Positions 42,769-51,257 of a stretch of DNA of 64,000 bases are shown piece after piece (position 1 is the first letter of the stretch; every line of letters begins with the position of its first letter). Source of the DNA: Mycolicibacterium grossiae. Lineage in GTDB: Bacteria; Actinomycetota; Actinomycetes; Mycobacteriales; Mycobacteriaceae. The DNA lies in the NCBI RefSeq assembly GCF_008329645.1, contig NZ_CP043474.1, forward strand, positions 3,534,001-3,598,000. Direction: 5' to 3'. A program made the translations under genes and the position numbers. The notes below the pieces were generated by a model. That model saw only the letters and a list, made by a program, of their open reading frames with translations, was not told the origin of the DNA and did no database searches.

Positions 42769-43350
42769 TCACGCGCGCGTACGGGAACCCAGGTCGGTGA
42801 TCCCCGCGGGAGGAAGGCCTGCGGCGTGCTCGAGCACCTCGCAGAACGCGTGGACGTGGGGTCCCAGCACCAGGTCGGTCGCCGTCCAGGACGCCCGCAG
42901 CTCTAACTGGTGGGCTCGCGGCGGTCCGGAGATGTCGCCGTAGCGCACGGACGTGGTGGCGGTGACGGTGCCGCCGAGCGCGGTGACGCCGTCGGCGTTG
43001 ACGTTCAGCGCGTCGACCAGCCAGCTCCACGCCACCTCGGGCAGCAGCGGGTCGACGGCCTCCTGGGAGTCCAGGTCGGCCTGGATGTAGGCCACCAGCC
43101 GCATGGTGCCGTCCCAGGCCTCGGCACCCTCGGGGTCGTGCAGCAGGATGAGCCGGCCGAATGCGTCGCCCTCGGAGCGTTCCGGCACGATCGCGGTCTC
43201 GGGGTGGCGCACCTCGGCGCCCAGCGCGTAGCTGAAGGGCGCCAGCCGCTGCGGCGGCCGGATGGGCCCGAGTTCGATCTCCGGCCGCACCGTCGCGGCG
43301 TTCATTGCCGCGACGGCTTCGCGGAATGGAGCCGGTTCGGCAGACGTCAC
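42769..43350 (-). CDS. DUF3000 protein (Rv2680-like)
   Basis: 193 aa. Family features: FREAVAAMNAATVRPEIELGPIRPPQRLAPFSYALGAEV, GRLILLHDPEGAEAWDGTMRLVAYIQADLDSQEAVDPLLPEVAWSWLVDAL, and TVTATTSVRYGDISGPPRAHQLELRASWT. Function unknown. The GTG at 43350 is preceded by TAGCGT 8 nt upstream. It is followed after 1 nt by the RNase D-like gene, a pairing kept across mycobacteria. In M. tuberculosis echA15 separates this unit from hemE; here it does not. Confidence 0.85.
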   Translation of the reverse strand: MTSAEPAPFREAVAAMNAATVRPEIELGPIRPPQRLAPFSYALGAEVRHPETAIVPERSEGDAFGRLILLHDPEGAEAWDGTMRLVAYIQADLDSQEAVDPLLPEVAWSWLVDALNVNADGVTALGGTVTATTSVRYGDISGPPRAHQLELRASWTATDLVLGPHVHAFCEVLEHAAGLPPAGITDLGSRTRA

Positions 43351-43358
43351 GTCGTCTG

Positions 43359-43364
43359 ACGCTA
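43359..43364 (-). promoter_or_regulatory. -10 hexamer TAGCGT before the DUF3000 gene
   Basis: Minus-strand TAGCGT ends 8 nt before the GTG at 43350. Confidence 0.4.
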
Positions 43365-43423
43365 GCCGAATCCCCCTGGTGGCGGCGCAGGCGCGCCGAA
43401 GGGACGTGGCAGCATGGTTGGCG

Positions 43424-44473
43424 ATGAACACTCGCCGTGACCTGCCCGACTCCCCGTATCTCGCCGCGGCGAGCGGTCGCCGGCCCCACCGCGTGCCCGT
43501 CTGGTTCATGCGCCAGGCCGGGCGTTCGCTGCCCGAATACCGCGCGCTGCGGGCCAAGAACACCATGATGCAGGCGTGTTTCGACGCCGAGCTGATCTGC
43601 GAGATCACGCTTCAGCCGGTGCGCAGGCACGGCGTCGACGCGGCGATCCTGTTCTCCGACATCGTCGTTCCGCTGCGGGCGGCCGGGATCGGGCTCGACA
43701 TCGTGCCCGACGTCGGCCCGGTGATCGAACACCCGATCCGCACGCCGGCGGACGTGGCCGGCATCGGCGCCCTCGACCTGGGCGAGGTCGCCCCGGTGTC
43801 CGACGCGATCGGCATGCTCGTCGGCGCGCTGGGGGAGGTGCCGCTGATCGGCTTCGCCGGGGCACCGTTCACGCTGGCGTCCTACCTGGTGGAGGGCGGT
43901 CCGAGCCGCAACCACGAGCACACCAAGGCCATGATGCTCGGCGAGCCCGATACCTGGCACGCGCTGATGGGCCGGCTCACCGACGTCACGATCGGGTTCC
44001 TGCGCGCGCAGCTCGAGGCCGGCGTCGACGCCATTCAGCTCTTCGACTCCTGGGCGGGCACCCTGTCGCTGGCCGACTACCGCCGCTTCGTCCTGCCGCA
44101 CAGCGCGCGCGTGTTCGGTGAGTTGGCGTCCTACGGGGTGCCGATGACGCACTTCGGCGTCGGCACCGCCGAACTGCTCGGCGCGATGGGCGAGGCGGGC
44201 GCCTCGGTGGTGGGCGTGGACTGGCGGACGTCGCTGACCGACGCGGTGCCGCGGGTCGGTCCCGGCAAGGCGCTGCAGGGCAACCTCGACCCGGTGGTCC
44301 TGCTCGCCGGCTGGCCGGCGGTCGAGCGGGCGGTGCGCGACGTCGTCGCCGACGGCCGCCGCGCGGTCGAGGCCGGCGCCACCGGCCACGTCTTCAACCT
44401 CGGGCACGGCGTGCTGCCCGCCACCGACCCGGACATCGTCACCGACGCCGTGGCCCTGGTGCACTCGTTGTGA
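43424..44473 (+). CDS. hemE: Uroporphyrinogen decarboxylase
   Basis: 349 aa. Decarboxylates uroporphyrinogen III to coproporphyrinogen III. Signature PVWFMRQAGRSLPEYR (active-site Arg/Arg), catalytic Asp in AAILFSDIVVPL, FAGAPFTLASYLVEGGPSRNH, VDAIQLFDSWAGTL and the C-terminal FNLGHGVLPATDP. It corresponds to Rv2678c. The stop overlaps the next GTG (GTGA), so it is coupled to the oxidase gene. Confidence 0.97.
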   Translation: MNTRRDLPDSPYLAAASGRRPHRVPVWFMRQAGRSLPEYRALRAKNTMMQACFDAELICEITLQPVRRHGVDAAILFSDIVVPLRAAGIGLDIVPDVGPVIEHPIRTPADVAGIGALDLGEVAPVSDAIGMLVGALGEVPLIGFAGAPFTLASYLVEGGPSRNHEHTKAMMLGEPDTWHALMGRLTDVTIGFLRAQLEAGVDAIQLFDSWAGTLSLADYRRFVLPHSARVFGELASYGVPMTHFGVGTAELLGAMGEAGASVVGVDWRTSLTDAVPRVGPGKALQGNLDPVVLLAGWPAVERAVRDVVADGRRAVEAGATGHVFNLGHGVLPATDPDIVTDAVALVHSL

Positions 44474-45831
44474 CGTCGCGGTTCTGCGTCGTCGGCGGCG
44501 GGATCTCCGGTCTCGCGGCCGCCTACCGGCTGCGCGCGACGCTGGGTCCGGACGCGTCGATCACGCTCTTCGATCCCGCCGACCGCCTCGGCGGGGTGCT
44601 ACGCACCGAGACGGTCGGCGGGCAGTGGGTCGACGTCGGCGCCGAGGCCTTCGTGGCGCGCAGGCCCGAGGTGCCGGCGCTGCTCGCCGAGCTGGGGCTC
44701 GGTGCCCGGCAGGTCGGCACTACGGGGGTGCGTCCGCTGATCTTCGCCGGCGGCCGGCTGCACCCGATGCCGACGGGCACCCTGCAGGGCATTCCGGCCC
44801 AGGCGGCCTCGATGGCCGGACTCGTCGACGACGCCACGGTGGCGTGGATCGCCGACGAACCCCGGCGGCGCCTGCCGTGGCGGCCCGGCGCCGACCCCTC
44901 GGTCGCCGAGCTGGTCGCCGACCGGTTCGGGTCCCAGGTCGTGGCCCGGTCGGTGGACCCGCTGCTGTCCGGCGTGTACGCCGGGTCGGCGGCGACGATC
45001 GGCGTGCGCTCGGCGGTGCCGCCGCTGGCCGCTGCGCTCGACCGCGGCGCCCCGAGCCTGACCGAGGCCGTGCGCCGAACCGTTCCCGCGCCGACGGGCG
45101 CCTCGGTGTTCGGCGCGCTGGACGGCGGCTACCGGGTGCTCGTCGACGAACTCGCGCGCCGCGCCGCGTTCCGGTGGGCGCACGTCGGCGTGCAGCGCAT
45201 CGACCGTGCCGGCGACGGCTGGAACCTCGTCGACGACGACGGCGGGCAGTGGGCCGCCGACGCCGTCGTCCTGGCGGTGCCCGCGCCGCGGCTGGCCCGG
45301 CTGGTGGAGGGCGTCGCGCCGCGTACTGCGGCCGCGGCACGCCGGATCCCCGTCGCCTCCAGCGCGCTGGTGGTGCTGGCGCTGCCCGGCGGTACGCCGC
45401 TGCCGCAGCAGTCCGGCGTGCTGATGGCCACCGGTGAGCGCCGCAACGCCAAGGCGATCACGCTGACGTCGCGCAAGTGGGGCCGCGGCGGCAACGTCGA
45501 ACTGGTCCGGCTGTCGTTCGGCCGCTACGGAGACACGTTGGCGCGCAACGTGGGTGACGAGGACCTGCTGGCCTGGGCGGCCGAGGACCTCGACGCGCTG
45601 TTCGGCGTGCGGACAGACCCCGTGGACTGCCGGGTGCAGCGCTGGATCGACGCGCTGCCGCAGTACGGGCCGGGCCACGCCGCGCTGGTGGCCGAGCTGC
45701 GGGCCGGGCTGCCGCCGACGCTGGCGGTGGCGGGCGGCTACCTCGACGGCATCGGCGTCCCGGCGTGCGTCGGGTCGGGGACCCGGGCGGCGCTCGCCGT
45801 GGCGGGGGACACGGCACCACCGCGGCGCTGA
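44470..45831 (+). CDS. hemY: Coproporphyrinogen III/protoporphyrinogen oxidase (HemY/CgoX)
   Basis: 453 aa FAD-dependent oxidase. N-terminal Rossmann RFCVVGGGISGLAAAYRL, GGVLRTETVGGQWVDVGAEAFVAR, and the closing PALAVAGGYLDGIGVPACVGSG-like motif, read here as TLAVAGGYLDGIGVPACVGSG. In Actinobacteria HemY acts as coproporphyrinogen III oxidase (CgoX) of the coproporphyrin-dependent heme route. Overlap with hemE and proximity of the heme synthase hemQ fit that route. Starts GTG at 44470. Confidence 0.93.
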   Translation: MTSRFCVVGGGISGLAAAYRLRATLGPDASITLFDPADRLGGVLRTETVGGQWVDVGAEAFVARRPEVPALLAELGLGARQVGTTGVRPLIFAGGRLHPMPTGTLQGIPAQAASMAGLVDDATVAWIADEPRRRLPWRPGADPSVAELVADRFGSQVVARSVDPLLSGVYAGSAATIGVRSAVPPLAAALDRGAPSLTEAVRRTVPAPTGASVFGALDGGYRVLVDELARRAAFRWAHVGVQRIDRAGDGWNLVDDDGGQWAADAVVLAVPAPRLARLVEGVAPRTAAAARRIPVASSALVVLALPGGTPLPQQSGVLMATGERRNAKAITLTSRKWGRGGNVELVRLSFGRYGDTLARNVGDEDLLAWAAEDLDALFGVRTDPVDCRVQRWIDALPQYGPGHAALVAELRAGLPPTLAVAGGYLDGIGVPACVGSGTRAALAVAGDTAPPRR

Positions 45832-45855
45832 CCGCCCGCGTGGCACCATGGGGGC

Positions 45856-46548
45856 ATGGCCAAGCTGGACTACGACGCCCTCAACTCGATGACCCGCTAC
45901 ATGATGATCTCGGTGTTCGCGGTGACCCCCGAGGCGCTCGGTGAGGAGCGCTCGGCGCTGGTCGACGAGACGGCGACCTTCCTCAAGCAGCAGGAGGACG
46001 GCGGCGTGGTGGTCCGCGGCCTGTACGACGTCGCCGGCTTCCGCGCCGACGCCGACTTCATGCTGTGGACGCACGCCGAGCGCGTCGAGGACCTGCAGCG
46101 CACCTACCGCGACTTCCGCCGCACCACACTCGGATTGGCGAGCGAACCGGTGTGGAGCGTGGTCGCACTGCACCGGCCCGCGGAGTTCAACAAGAGCCAC
46201 GTCCCGGCGTTCATCGCGGGCGAGGCGCCCGGGGACTACGTCTGCGTCTACCCGTTCGTCCGGTCGCTGGAGTGGTATCTGCTGCCCGACGACGAGCGCC
46301 GCAAGATGCTCGTCGAGCACGGCATGGCGGGCCGCGAGTATCCCGACGTGCGGGCCAACACCGTGCCGGCGTTCGCGCTCGGCGACTACGAGTGGATCCT
46401 CGCCTTCGAGGGCCCCGACCTCGGCCGCATCGTCGAGCTGATGTGGAAGCTGCGCTACGCCGACGCCCGCCGCCACGTCCGCGAGGAGACCCCGTTCTTC
46501 ACCGGTCCGCGCGTCTCGGTCGAGGACCTGCTGGCCCGCCTGCCCTGA
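45856..46548 (+). CDS. hemQ: Coproheme decarboxylase (HemQ/ChdC)
   Basis: 230 aa chlorite-dismutase-fold protein. Converts coproheme III to heme b using H2O2, the last step of the coproporphyrin-dependent route. Features: WSVVALHRPAEFNKSHVPAFIAGEAP, Tyr132 in VCVYPFVRSLEWYLL (radical Tyr), His155 in VEHGMAGREYPDV (proximal ligand), and WILAFEGPDLGRIVELMWKLR. It corresponds to Rv2676c. Third gene of the hemE-hemY-hemQ set, 24 nt after hemY. Confidence 0.93.
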   Translation: MAKLDYDALNSMTRYMMISVFAVTPEALGEERSALVDETATFLKQQEDGGVVVRGLYDVAGFRADADFMLWTHAERVEDLQRTYRDFRRTTLGLASEPVWSVVALHRPAEFNKSHVPAFIAGEAPGDYVCVYPFVRSLEWYLLPDDERRKMLVEHGMAGREYPDVRANTVPAFALGDYEWILAFEGPDLGRIVELMWKLRYADARRHVREETPFFTGPRVSVEDLLARLP

Positions 46549-46589
46549 CCTTCGCCGAACTCTGAGCCTCGGCGGAGGAGACGCGGCGG

Positions 46590-46934
46590 TCAGGCCGTCG
46601 AGGTGCCGGTCCAATACTCGACGAACCGCTCGCCGTCGATCCGCAGAATGTCGTTGCCGTAGAACACCGTTGGGCCTTGATCGGTGTTTCCGCGGCCGAC
46701 CCAACGCGCGGCGAGCAGGTCATCGTCGACCAAGGGTTCTATCTCGATCGCAAACGTCAGATCAGACACCATCTCGTGAGTCGCGGTGATCATGCCCTGC
46801 AGTCCGTCGGGGCCGTGGACGTCATGGCCGGGCCAATGCCCAACGAACTGGGCGCTGACGAACTCCGCGGCGGGGGCCCGGCCCGCCCATAGCTCGTCGA
46901 TCCATCGCCGATAGAGCACACGCGGATCGGTCAA
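46590..46934 (-). CDS. SnoaL/NTF2-like protein
   Basis: 114 aa with NTF2-like cone fold: YRRWIDELWAGRAPAAEFVSAQFVGHWPGHDVHGPDGLQGMI, then EIEPLVDDDLLAARWVGRGNTDQG and VEYWTGTSTA. Ester-cyclase/SnoaL-type proteins act on small hydrophobic substrates, but no catalytic residue decides. Start TTG at 46934 with GGGGGAAG upstream. No neighbour ties it to a pathway. Confidence 0.7.
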   Translation of the reverse strand: MTDPRVLYRRWIDELWAGRAPAAEFVSAQFVGHWPGHDVHGPDGLQGMITATHEMVSDLTFAIEIEPLVDDDLLAARWVGRGNTDQGPTVFYGNDILRIDGERFVEYWTGTSTA

Positions 46935-47089
46935 CGGTCTTCCCCCGTTCGAACGTTGGTCAGCTCAGCTGAACTGCAGCACGGCGATGCTGGGTCCGTG
47001 ACGGCGCCACCACCGACGCTCCCTGGGTGGGCCCGCACGTAGGCAGCGGTGGCCGCATCGAAAGCCAGTGCTCGCAGTGCCGGGCCAGG

Positions 47090-47515
47090 TCAGGTGCCCG
47101 CAGGCACCAGCGTCAGCGAGATCGAGTTGATGCAGTACCGCTGGTCGGTCGGCGTCGGGTAACCCTCGCCCTCGAAGACGTGCCCGAGGTGGCTGTGGCA
47201 GTTGGCGCAGACGACCTCGACGCGGCGCATGCCGAGCGAGTCGTCGGCGCGCAGGATTACCGCGTCGGAGTTGGCCGGGTCGAAGAACGACGGCCAGCCG
47301 CAATGGGATTCGAACTTCTCGGTGCTGCGGAACAGCTCGGCGCCACACGCGCGGCACTGGTACACGCCCTCGGTCGTGGTGTCGGTGTACTCGCCGGTGA
47401 ACGGCCGCTCGGTGCCGGCCTGACGCAGCACCGCGAACTCCGCGGGGCTGAGCTTCTCGCGCCACTGGTCGTCGGTCAGCGCGACGTTGGGCGTCGCTTC
47501 GCCTGCTGAGGTCAT
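47090..47515 (-). CDS. msrB: Peptide-methionine (R)-S-oxide reductase
   Basis: 141 aa. Reduces methionine-R-sulfoxide in proteins. Zinc-binding Cys54/Cys57 (CRAC) and Cys103/Cys106 (CANC); GWPSF motif after Cys72; catalytic Cys128 in QRYCINSISL; HSHLGHVF. The ATG overlaps the aftC stop by 3 bp, so msrB follows aftC in one transcript. It corresponds to Rv2674. Confidence 0.95.
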   Translation of the reverse strand: MTSAGEATPNVALTDDQWREKLSPAEFAVLRQAGTERPFTGEYTDTTTEGVYQCRACGAELFRSTEKFESHCGWPSFFDPANSDAVILRADDSLGMRRVEVVCANCHSHLGHVFEGEGYPTPTDQRYCINSISLTLVPAGT

Positions 47516-48783
47516 GTCTTCACGCTAGCGCGGGGTGCGGCGTCCGTCATCCACGGCGGGTCGATGCCGCGATCGAGGCGGCCGTCGGCCTTGGCGTCGA
47601 GGTAGCGGAAGTACAGCACGCAGAAGACGACGATCATCATGAGCGACCACCCGTAGGTGATCTTGGCGTATTCGAGGAACCGGCCGGTGGTCGGCCAGTG
47701 CACCAGCAGCCACCGGTCCATCGTCATGAATCCGTAGATCGCCAGCCACGCCGGCCAGTTGCGGATCGTCGAGTTGGGCAGCACGACGGTCATCAGGAAC
47801 GGGAACAGCATCATCGAGTAGTAGCCCTGGCCCAGCGAGAGCACCAGGAACGACGTGATGAGCAGGACGCCCGAGGACGTCAGCATCCAGAACAGCGGGT
47901 CGCGTACTCGGTAGTACCGGTACAGCAGGTACAGGCTCGCCACCGCCAGCAGCGCGAAGGCAACGCGCAGCACCACGATCAGCCACGGCGGCAGCCCGTA
48001 GTAGACACCGTTGCCCTCGATCGAGCTGTTGAAGTAGTCGCGGGTGCTCAGGATGTACGGAATGGTGCGGCGCACGAAGTTCATCGGGTCCGACACCAGC
48101 GGCCACGCCGCCGCGTTGAACAGCAGCGGGACGCCGAACGCCGTCACCAGTGGGCGCCACTGCCGGTTGAGCACCGGCAGCAGCAGCAGGGGCGCCAGCG
48201 ACGGTTTGACCACCAGGGTCAGGCCGATCGCGACGCCCGCCAGCCACTCGTGGTTGCGCTTGCCGTCGAGCAGCCACCGGAAGAACAGCACTTCCATGAA
48301 CAGGATGCAGCCGTTGATGTTGGTGAACACCAGCGTGTTGGTCACCGATTCGGTGCAGAACATCGCCAGCACGAGGGCCGGGGCGGCCACCGAGGCGATC
48401 GACAGCTTGAACAGCCGCAGCAGGAAGTAGGCGGCCAGCAGGATCGCGAGGGTGTTGAAGGTGATGAACCAGTAGCGCGACGCGTCGACCGGCAGGTAGC
48501 CGAACGGGGCCAGGAGCAGCGTGCCGCCGGGCGGGTAGAGGTAGTGCGGGTCGACGTAGTCGAAGTGCTCGTTGTAGATGTCCCAGCCGAGCTTGAAGTT
48601 GACGACGGCGCGGTAGACGGGCCCGAAGTCGTCGGTGATGTAGCCGTTGGTCGCCAGGACGTAGGTGCGGTGGACCACCGACACCAGCGCCAGCGGCCAC
48701 AGCACGGAACGCAGCACGGTGCTGACGCTCGGCGGGTGGGTGCGGGGGGAGAACGCGCGCAGAAGGGAGTCGGTCACCGCCAC
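47512..48783 (-). CDS. aftC: Arabinofuranan 3-O-arabinosyltransferase AftC
   Basis: 423 aa GT-C (GT87-type) enzyme with about ten transmembrane helices. Adds branching alpha-(1,3)-arabinofuranose to arabinogalactan and lipoarabinomannan from decaprenyl-phosphoryl-arabinose. ITDDFGPVYRAVVNFKLGWDIYNEHFDYVDPHYLYPPGG contains the DD/ED-type active Asp pair and YLYPPG; VKPSLAPLLLLPVLNRQWRPL follows. GTG start at 48783 with TAGGGT 6 nt upstream. Overlaps msrB. It corresponds to Rv2673. Confidence 0.93.
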   Translation of the reverse strand: MAVTDSLLRAFSPRTHPPSVSTVLRSVLWPLALVSVVHRTYVLATNGYITDDFGPVYRAVVNFKLGWDIYNEHFDYVDPHYLYPPGGTLLLAPFGYLPVDASRYWFITFNTLAILLAAYFLLRLFKLSIASVAAPALVLAMFCTESVTNTLVFTNINGCILFMEVLFFRWLLDGKRNHEWLAGVAIGLTLVVKPSLAPLLLLPVLNRQWRPLVTAFGVPLLFNAAAWPLVSDPMNFVRRTIPYILSTRDYFNSSIEGNGVYYGLPPWLIVVLRVAFALLAVASLYLLYRYYRVRDPLFWMLTSSGVLLITSFLVLSLGQGYYSMMLFPFLMTVVLPNSTIRNWPAWLAIYGFMTMDRWLLVHWPTTGRFLEYAKITYGWSLMMIVVFCVLYFRYLDAKADGRLDRGIDPPWMTDAAPRASVKT

Positions 48784-48789
48784 GAGCGA

Positions 48790-48795
48790 ACCCTA
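48790..48795 (-). promoter_or_regulatory. -10 hexamer TAGGGT, leaderless aftC
   Basis: Minus-strand TAGGGT ends 6 nt before the GTG at 48783. Confidence 0.55.
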
Positions 48796-48818
48796 CAACG
48801 ACGCCGGAGACGTCCCGG

Positions 48819-50387
48819 CTAGGCGGGGCAGTACGTGTCGGTGCCTGGGAGCGCACCGCTGGCCAGGTACGACAGCGCCGGAGCCAGCGAGCACGACGAG
48901 AAGATCGCGGCGCCATGGCCGATGCCCTGCCAGATGACGCGGCGGTTCGCCGCTCCGGCGTTGATGATGCTCGCGGCGACCGCGGCCACGCCCTCGTTGC
49001 CGGTGATCGGGTCGTTCTGCACGCCGAGCAGCAGCACCGGCACCTGCAGTCCCTTCGGTTCCTGTGGCGGCGTGCTGCTGGGCCAGTTGAGGCAGTCGAC
49101 GAGGTTCAGCGCGCCGACCCGGCCGAACTGCGGGTACAGCCGGTCCCACGCGACGACGAGTTCCCGCACCCGGTCCGGGGTGGGCCGGTTGAGCGCGTCG
49201 CTGCAGGAGTTGACGAACTGGCCGTCGGTGCGACGCAGCGTCTCGGCCTGCGAGATGAGGTCGGTGAGTGCGGCGGTGTCGCCGCTGCGGGCCGACGCGA
49301 GCGCCCCGGCCACGGCGTTGGTGGACGCGGTCCGGTCGCCGCGGGGGAAGGCCAGCGCCGTGGAGATGGCATCGGCGAGCACCGCTTCCGACGCTCCGGC
49401 CGGACCCCGCCCCTCGCGGGCGGCGGTCAAAAGTGCGCCGACGGCGCCCTTGGGGTCGGGCCCCAGCGGGCAGGCGGTGGCGACGCACTGCGCGGCGAAG
49501 GCGTCGAGCGCGGCCTGCTGGCCCTTGATCCGCTGTTCGGCGGCGGTCTCGGCGCCGATGGCCAGGGGCAGCGGCGAATCGAGGATGAGCCGGGACACCT
49601 TGTTGGGGTGCGACGCGGCGTAGGCGAGGGCCACCTGCGCACCGTTGCCGACGCCGAGCAGCGCCAGCGTCGGCACGTCCCAGGTGCTGCGCAGCTTCTC
49701 CAGGTCCTCGGCGGCGTGCGCGTTGTCGTAGGCGGAGTCGCCGGGGGCGATGGTGTCGGTGCAACTGGTGGTCGCGGTCTGCACGATGGCGCCGAGGTTG
49801 GCCACCGGGTCGTCGCCGGACTCGAACTGCGCCTGGTCGAGCATCTCCTGGCGGTCGAACAGGTCGCGACAGTCCAGGGCGCCGGACCCGCCGGTGCCGC
49901 GGCGGTCGACGGCGACGATCGGGTTGGTCTTGAGCACGTCGGTTCCGTTGCGCGCCAACCAGACCGGAAGCTGAGCGGACGACGGCAGGTCGGTGCCGGT
50001 GGTCATCACGAGCGGTCCGGCGTCCGACGGGGTGCCGACCGTGCGGGCCTGCACGACGCCGATGCTCAGGTTGCCGGTGGCCCCGTTGATGGAGTCGAGA
50101 GCGGCGTCGTACTCGGCGCACTGCAGGCTGACGCCCTGCGGGGCCGGTACCCCGGCGGCGCCGAACAACCTGCTGGTGCAGTCACGCCAGGCCAGGTCGT
50201 TCTTCGGGACCTCGACCGGCGGCGGCCCCTTGGGCGCCTCGGTCTGCTGCGGTTGGCCCTGCGGGTGCGCGCCCGAGTCGGTCGCGAAGCGGGGATTGGC
50301 GGCGAGGATCGGCGCGCAGCCGGCCAGGGCGGCCGAGGTGACCATGGCGAGGCACGCGGCCTTGAGCAGCTGACGACGCCGACGCAT
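48819..50387 (-). CDS. TAP-like alpha/beta-hydrolase lipoprotein without the usual nucleophile Ser (Rv2672-like)
   Basis: 522 aa exported protein. Signal peptide with lipobox TSAALAGC, Cys24 as lipid attachment site. Alpha/beta-hydrolase fold with a C-terminal TAP-like domain: VAVDRRGTGGSGALDCRD, then LALLGVGNGAQVALAYAASHP at the nucleophile elbow, LILDSPLPL, and VPVLLLGVQNDPITGNEGV with Asp and IGHGAAIF with His. The elbow reads G-V-G-N-G where G-x-S-x-G is expected, so Gly247 replaces Ser. M. tuberculosis Rv2672 is annotated as a possible secreted protease. ATG at 50387 with TACTGT 7 nt upstream. Confidence 0.85.
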   Translation of the reverse strand: MRRRRQLLKAACLAMVTSAALAGCAPILAANPRFATDSGAHPQGQPQQTEAPKGPPPVEVPKNDLAWRDCTSRLFGAAGVPAPQGVSLQCAEYDAALDSINGATGNLSIGVVQARTVGTPSDAGPLVMTTGTDLPSSAQLPVWLARNGTDVLKTNPIVAVDRRGTGGSGALDCRDLFDRQEMLDQAQFESGDDPVANLGAIVQTATTSCTDTIAPGDSAYDNAHAAEDLEKLRSTWDVPTLALLGVGNGAQVALAYAASHPNKVSRLILDSPLPLAIGAETAAEQRIKGQQAALDAFAAQCVATACPLGPDPKGAVGALLTAAREGRGPAGASEAVLADAISTALAFPRGDRTASTNAVAGALASARSGDTAALTDLISQAETLRRTDGQFVNSCSDALNRPTPDRVRELVVAWDRLYPQFGRVGALNLVDCLNWPSSTPPQEPKGLQVPVLLLGVQNDPITGNEGVAAVAASIINAGAANRRVIWQGIGHGAAIFSSCSLAPALSYLASGALPGTDTYCPA

Positions 50388-50394
50388 GGTGACC

Positions 50395-50400
50395 ACAGTA
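50395..50400 (-). promoter_or_regulatory. -10 hexamer TACTGT, leaderless start of the TAP-like gene
   Basis: Minus-strand TACTGT ends 7 nt before the ATG at 50387. Confidence 0.5.
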
Positions 50401-50437
50401 GCGATCACCCGGGTCCTGCCGGCGGCGCGGCGGGGAG

Positions 50438-51232
50438 TCAGTCGGCCCTGACGTAGCGGCTGTAGAGGAAGCCCTGCGGGTCGGTCAGCAGGTGGGTGCG
50501 GCGCATCCGGGTGTGCGCCTCGCCGGTTCCGCCGGCGATGCGCCGCGCGTTGCCCGCGACGAGGATCGGCGCGATCGTCACGCACAGTTCGTCGAGCAGG
50601 TCGGATTCGATGAACAGGCCGAGCAGGCTGGGGCCGCCCTCGGTGAGCACGCGCCGCAGTCCGCGGTCGGCGAGGATCTGCAGCGTACGGGCGAGGTCGA
50701 CGCGGTCGGGCTGGGCGCCGGAGGCATCGATCACCTCGGCGGCGTCGCCGAACCGGTGGGTGGCGTCGTCGACGGTCTCGCGGCAGGTGATGATCAGCGG
50801 CGGCACCTCGGAGCGGGTGAAGAGCTTCGCGTCGTGCTCCAGGTCGGCGTGGTGGGTGACCACGGCGATCGGCGGCACCTCGGCTTGGCCGCGGGCCTGC
50901 CGTGCCTGCCGCGCGGTCGCCGACATCTGCGCCCCGGAGTAGTTCTCGATCCGGACCGTCGAGGCGCCGACGACGATCACGTCGGCCTCCTGACGCATCC
51001 GGTGGAACACCGCCCGGTCACCGGGACCGGCGAGGCCGCCGGAGGTGCCGTCGTCGGTGGCGGCGCCGTCCAGGCTGGCGAGCATGTTGGCCCGCACGTA
51101 GCACCGCGTCAGGTCCGCCGGGTAGGAGTAGTAGGCGGCGAGACGGTCGGCGTCGTCGGTGTCGAACGCCGAGCCGACGGCACCCAGCTCCGTGAGTTCT
51201 GTCGCAGCGTCGGCCTCGGGCACGGGGACCAT
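50438..51232 (-). CDS. RibD-type pyrimidine reductase family protein (Rv2671-like)
   Basis: 264 aa. Only the reductase (RibD_C, dihydrofolate-reductase-like) domain is present; no deaminase domain with its zinc motif. CYVRANMLASLDGAATDDGTSGGLAGPGDRAVFHRMRQEADVIVVGASTVRIENY, ASGAQPDRVDLARTLQILADRGLRRVLTEGGPSLLGLFIESDLLDELCVTIAPILVAG. NADPH-binding GG(P)S and TEGGPSL motifs are kept. In M. tuberculosis Rv2671 this protein has dihydrofolate-reductase side activity linked to antifolate resistance. ATG at 51232; divergent from zapE. Confidence 0.85.
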   Translation of the reverse strand: MVPVPEADAATELTELGAVGSAFDTDDADRLAAYYSYPADLTRCYVRANMLASLDGAATDDGTSGGLAGPGDRAVFHRMRQEADVIVVGASTVRIENYSGAQMSATARQARQARGQAEVPPIAVVTHHADLEHDAKLFTRSEVPPLIITCRETVDDATHRFGDAAEVIDASGAQPDRVDLARTLQILADRGLRRVLTEGGPSLLGLFIESDLLDELCVTIAPILVAGNARRIAGGTGEAHTRMRRTHLLTDPQGFLYSRYVRAD

Positions 51233-51245
51233 TGCAACACGTCGA

Positions 51246-51251
51246 TAGGGT
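51246..51251 (+). promoter_or_regulatory. -10 hexamer TAGGGT, leaderless zapE
   Basis: TAGGGT ends 6 nt before the ATG at 51258. Confidence 0.55.
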
Positions 51252-51257
51252 GCCTGC

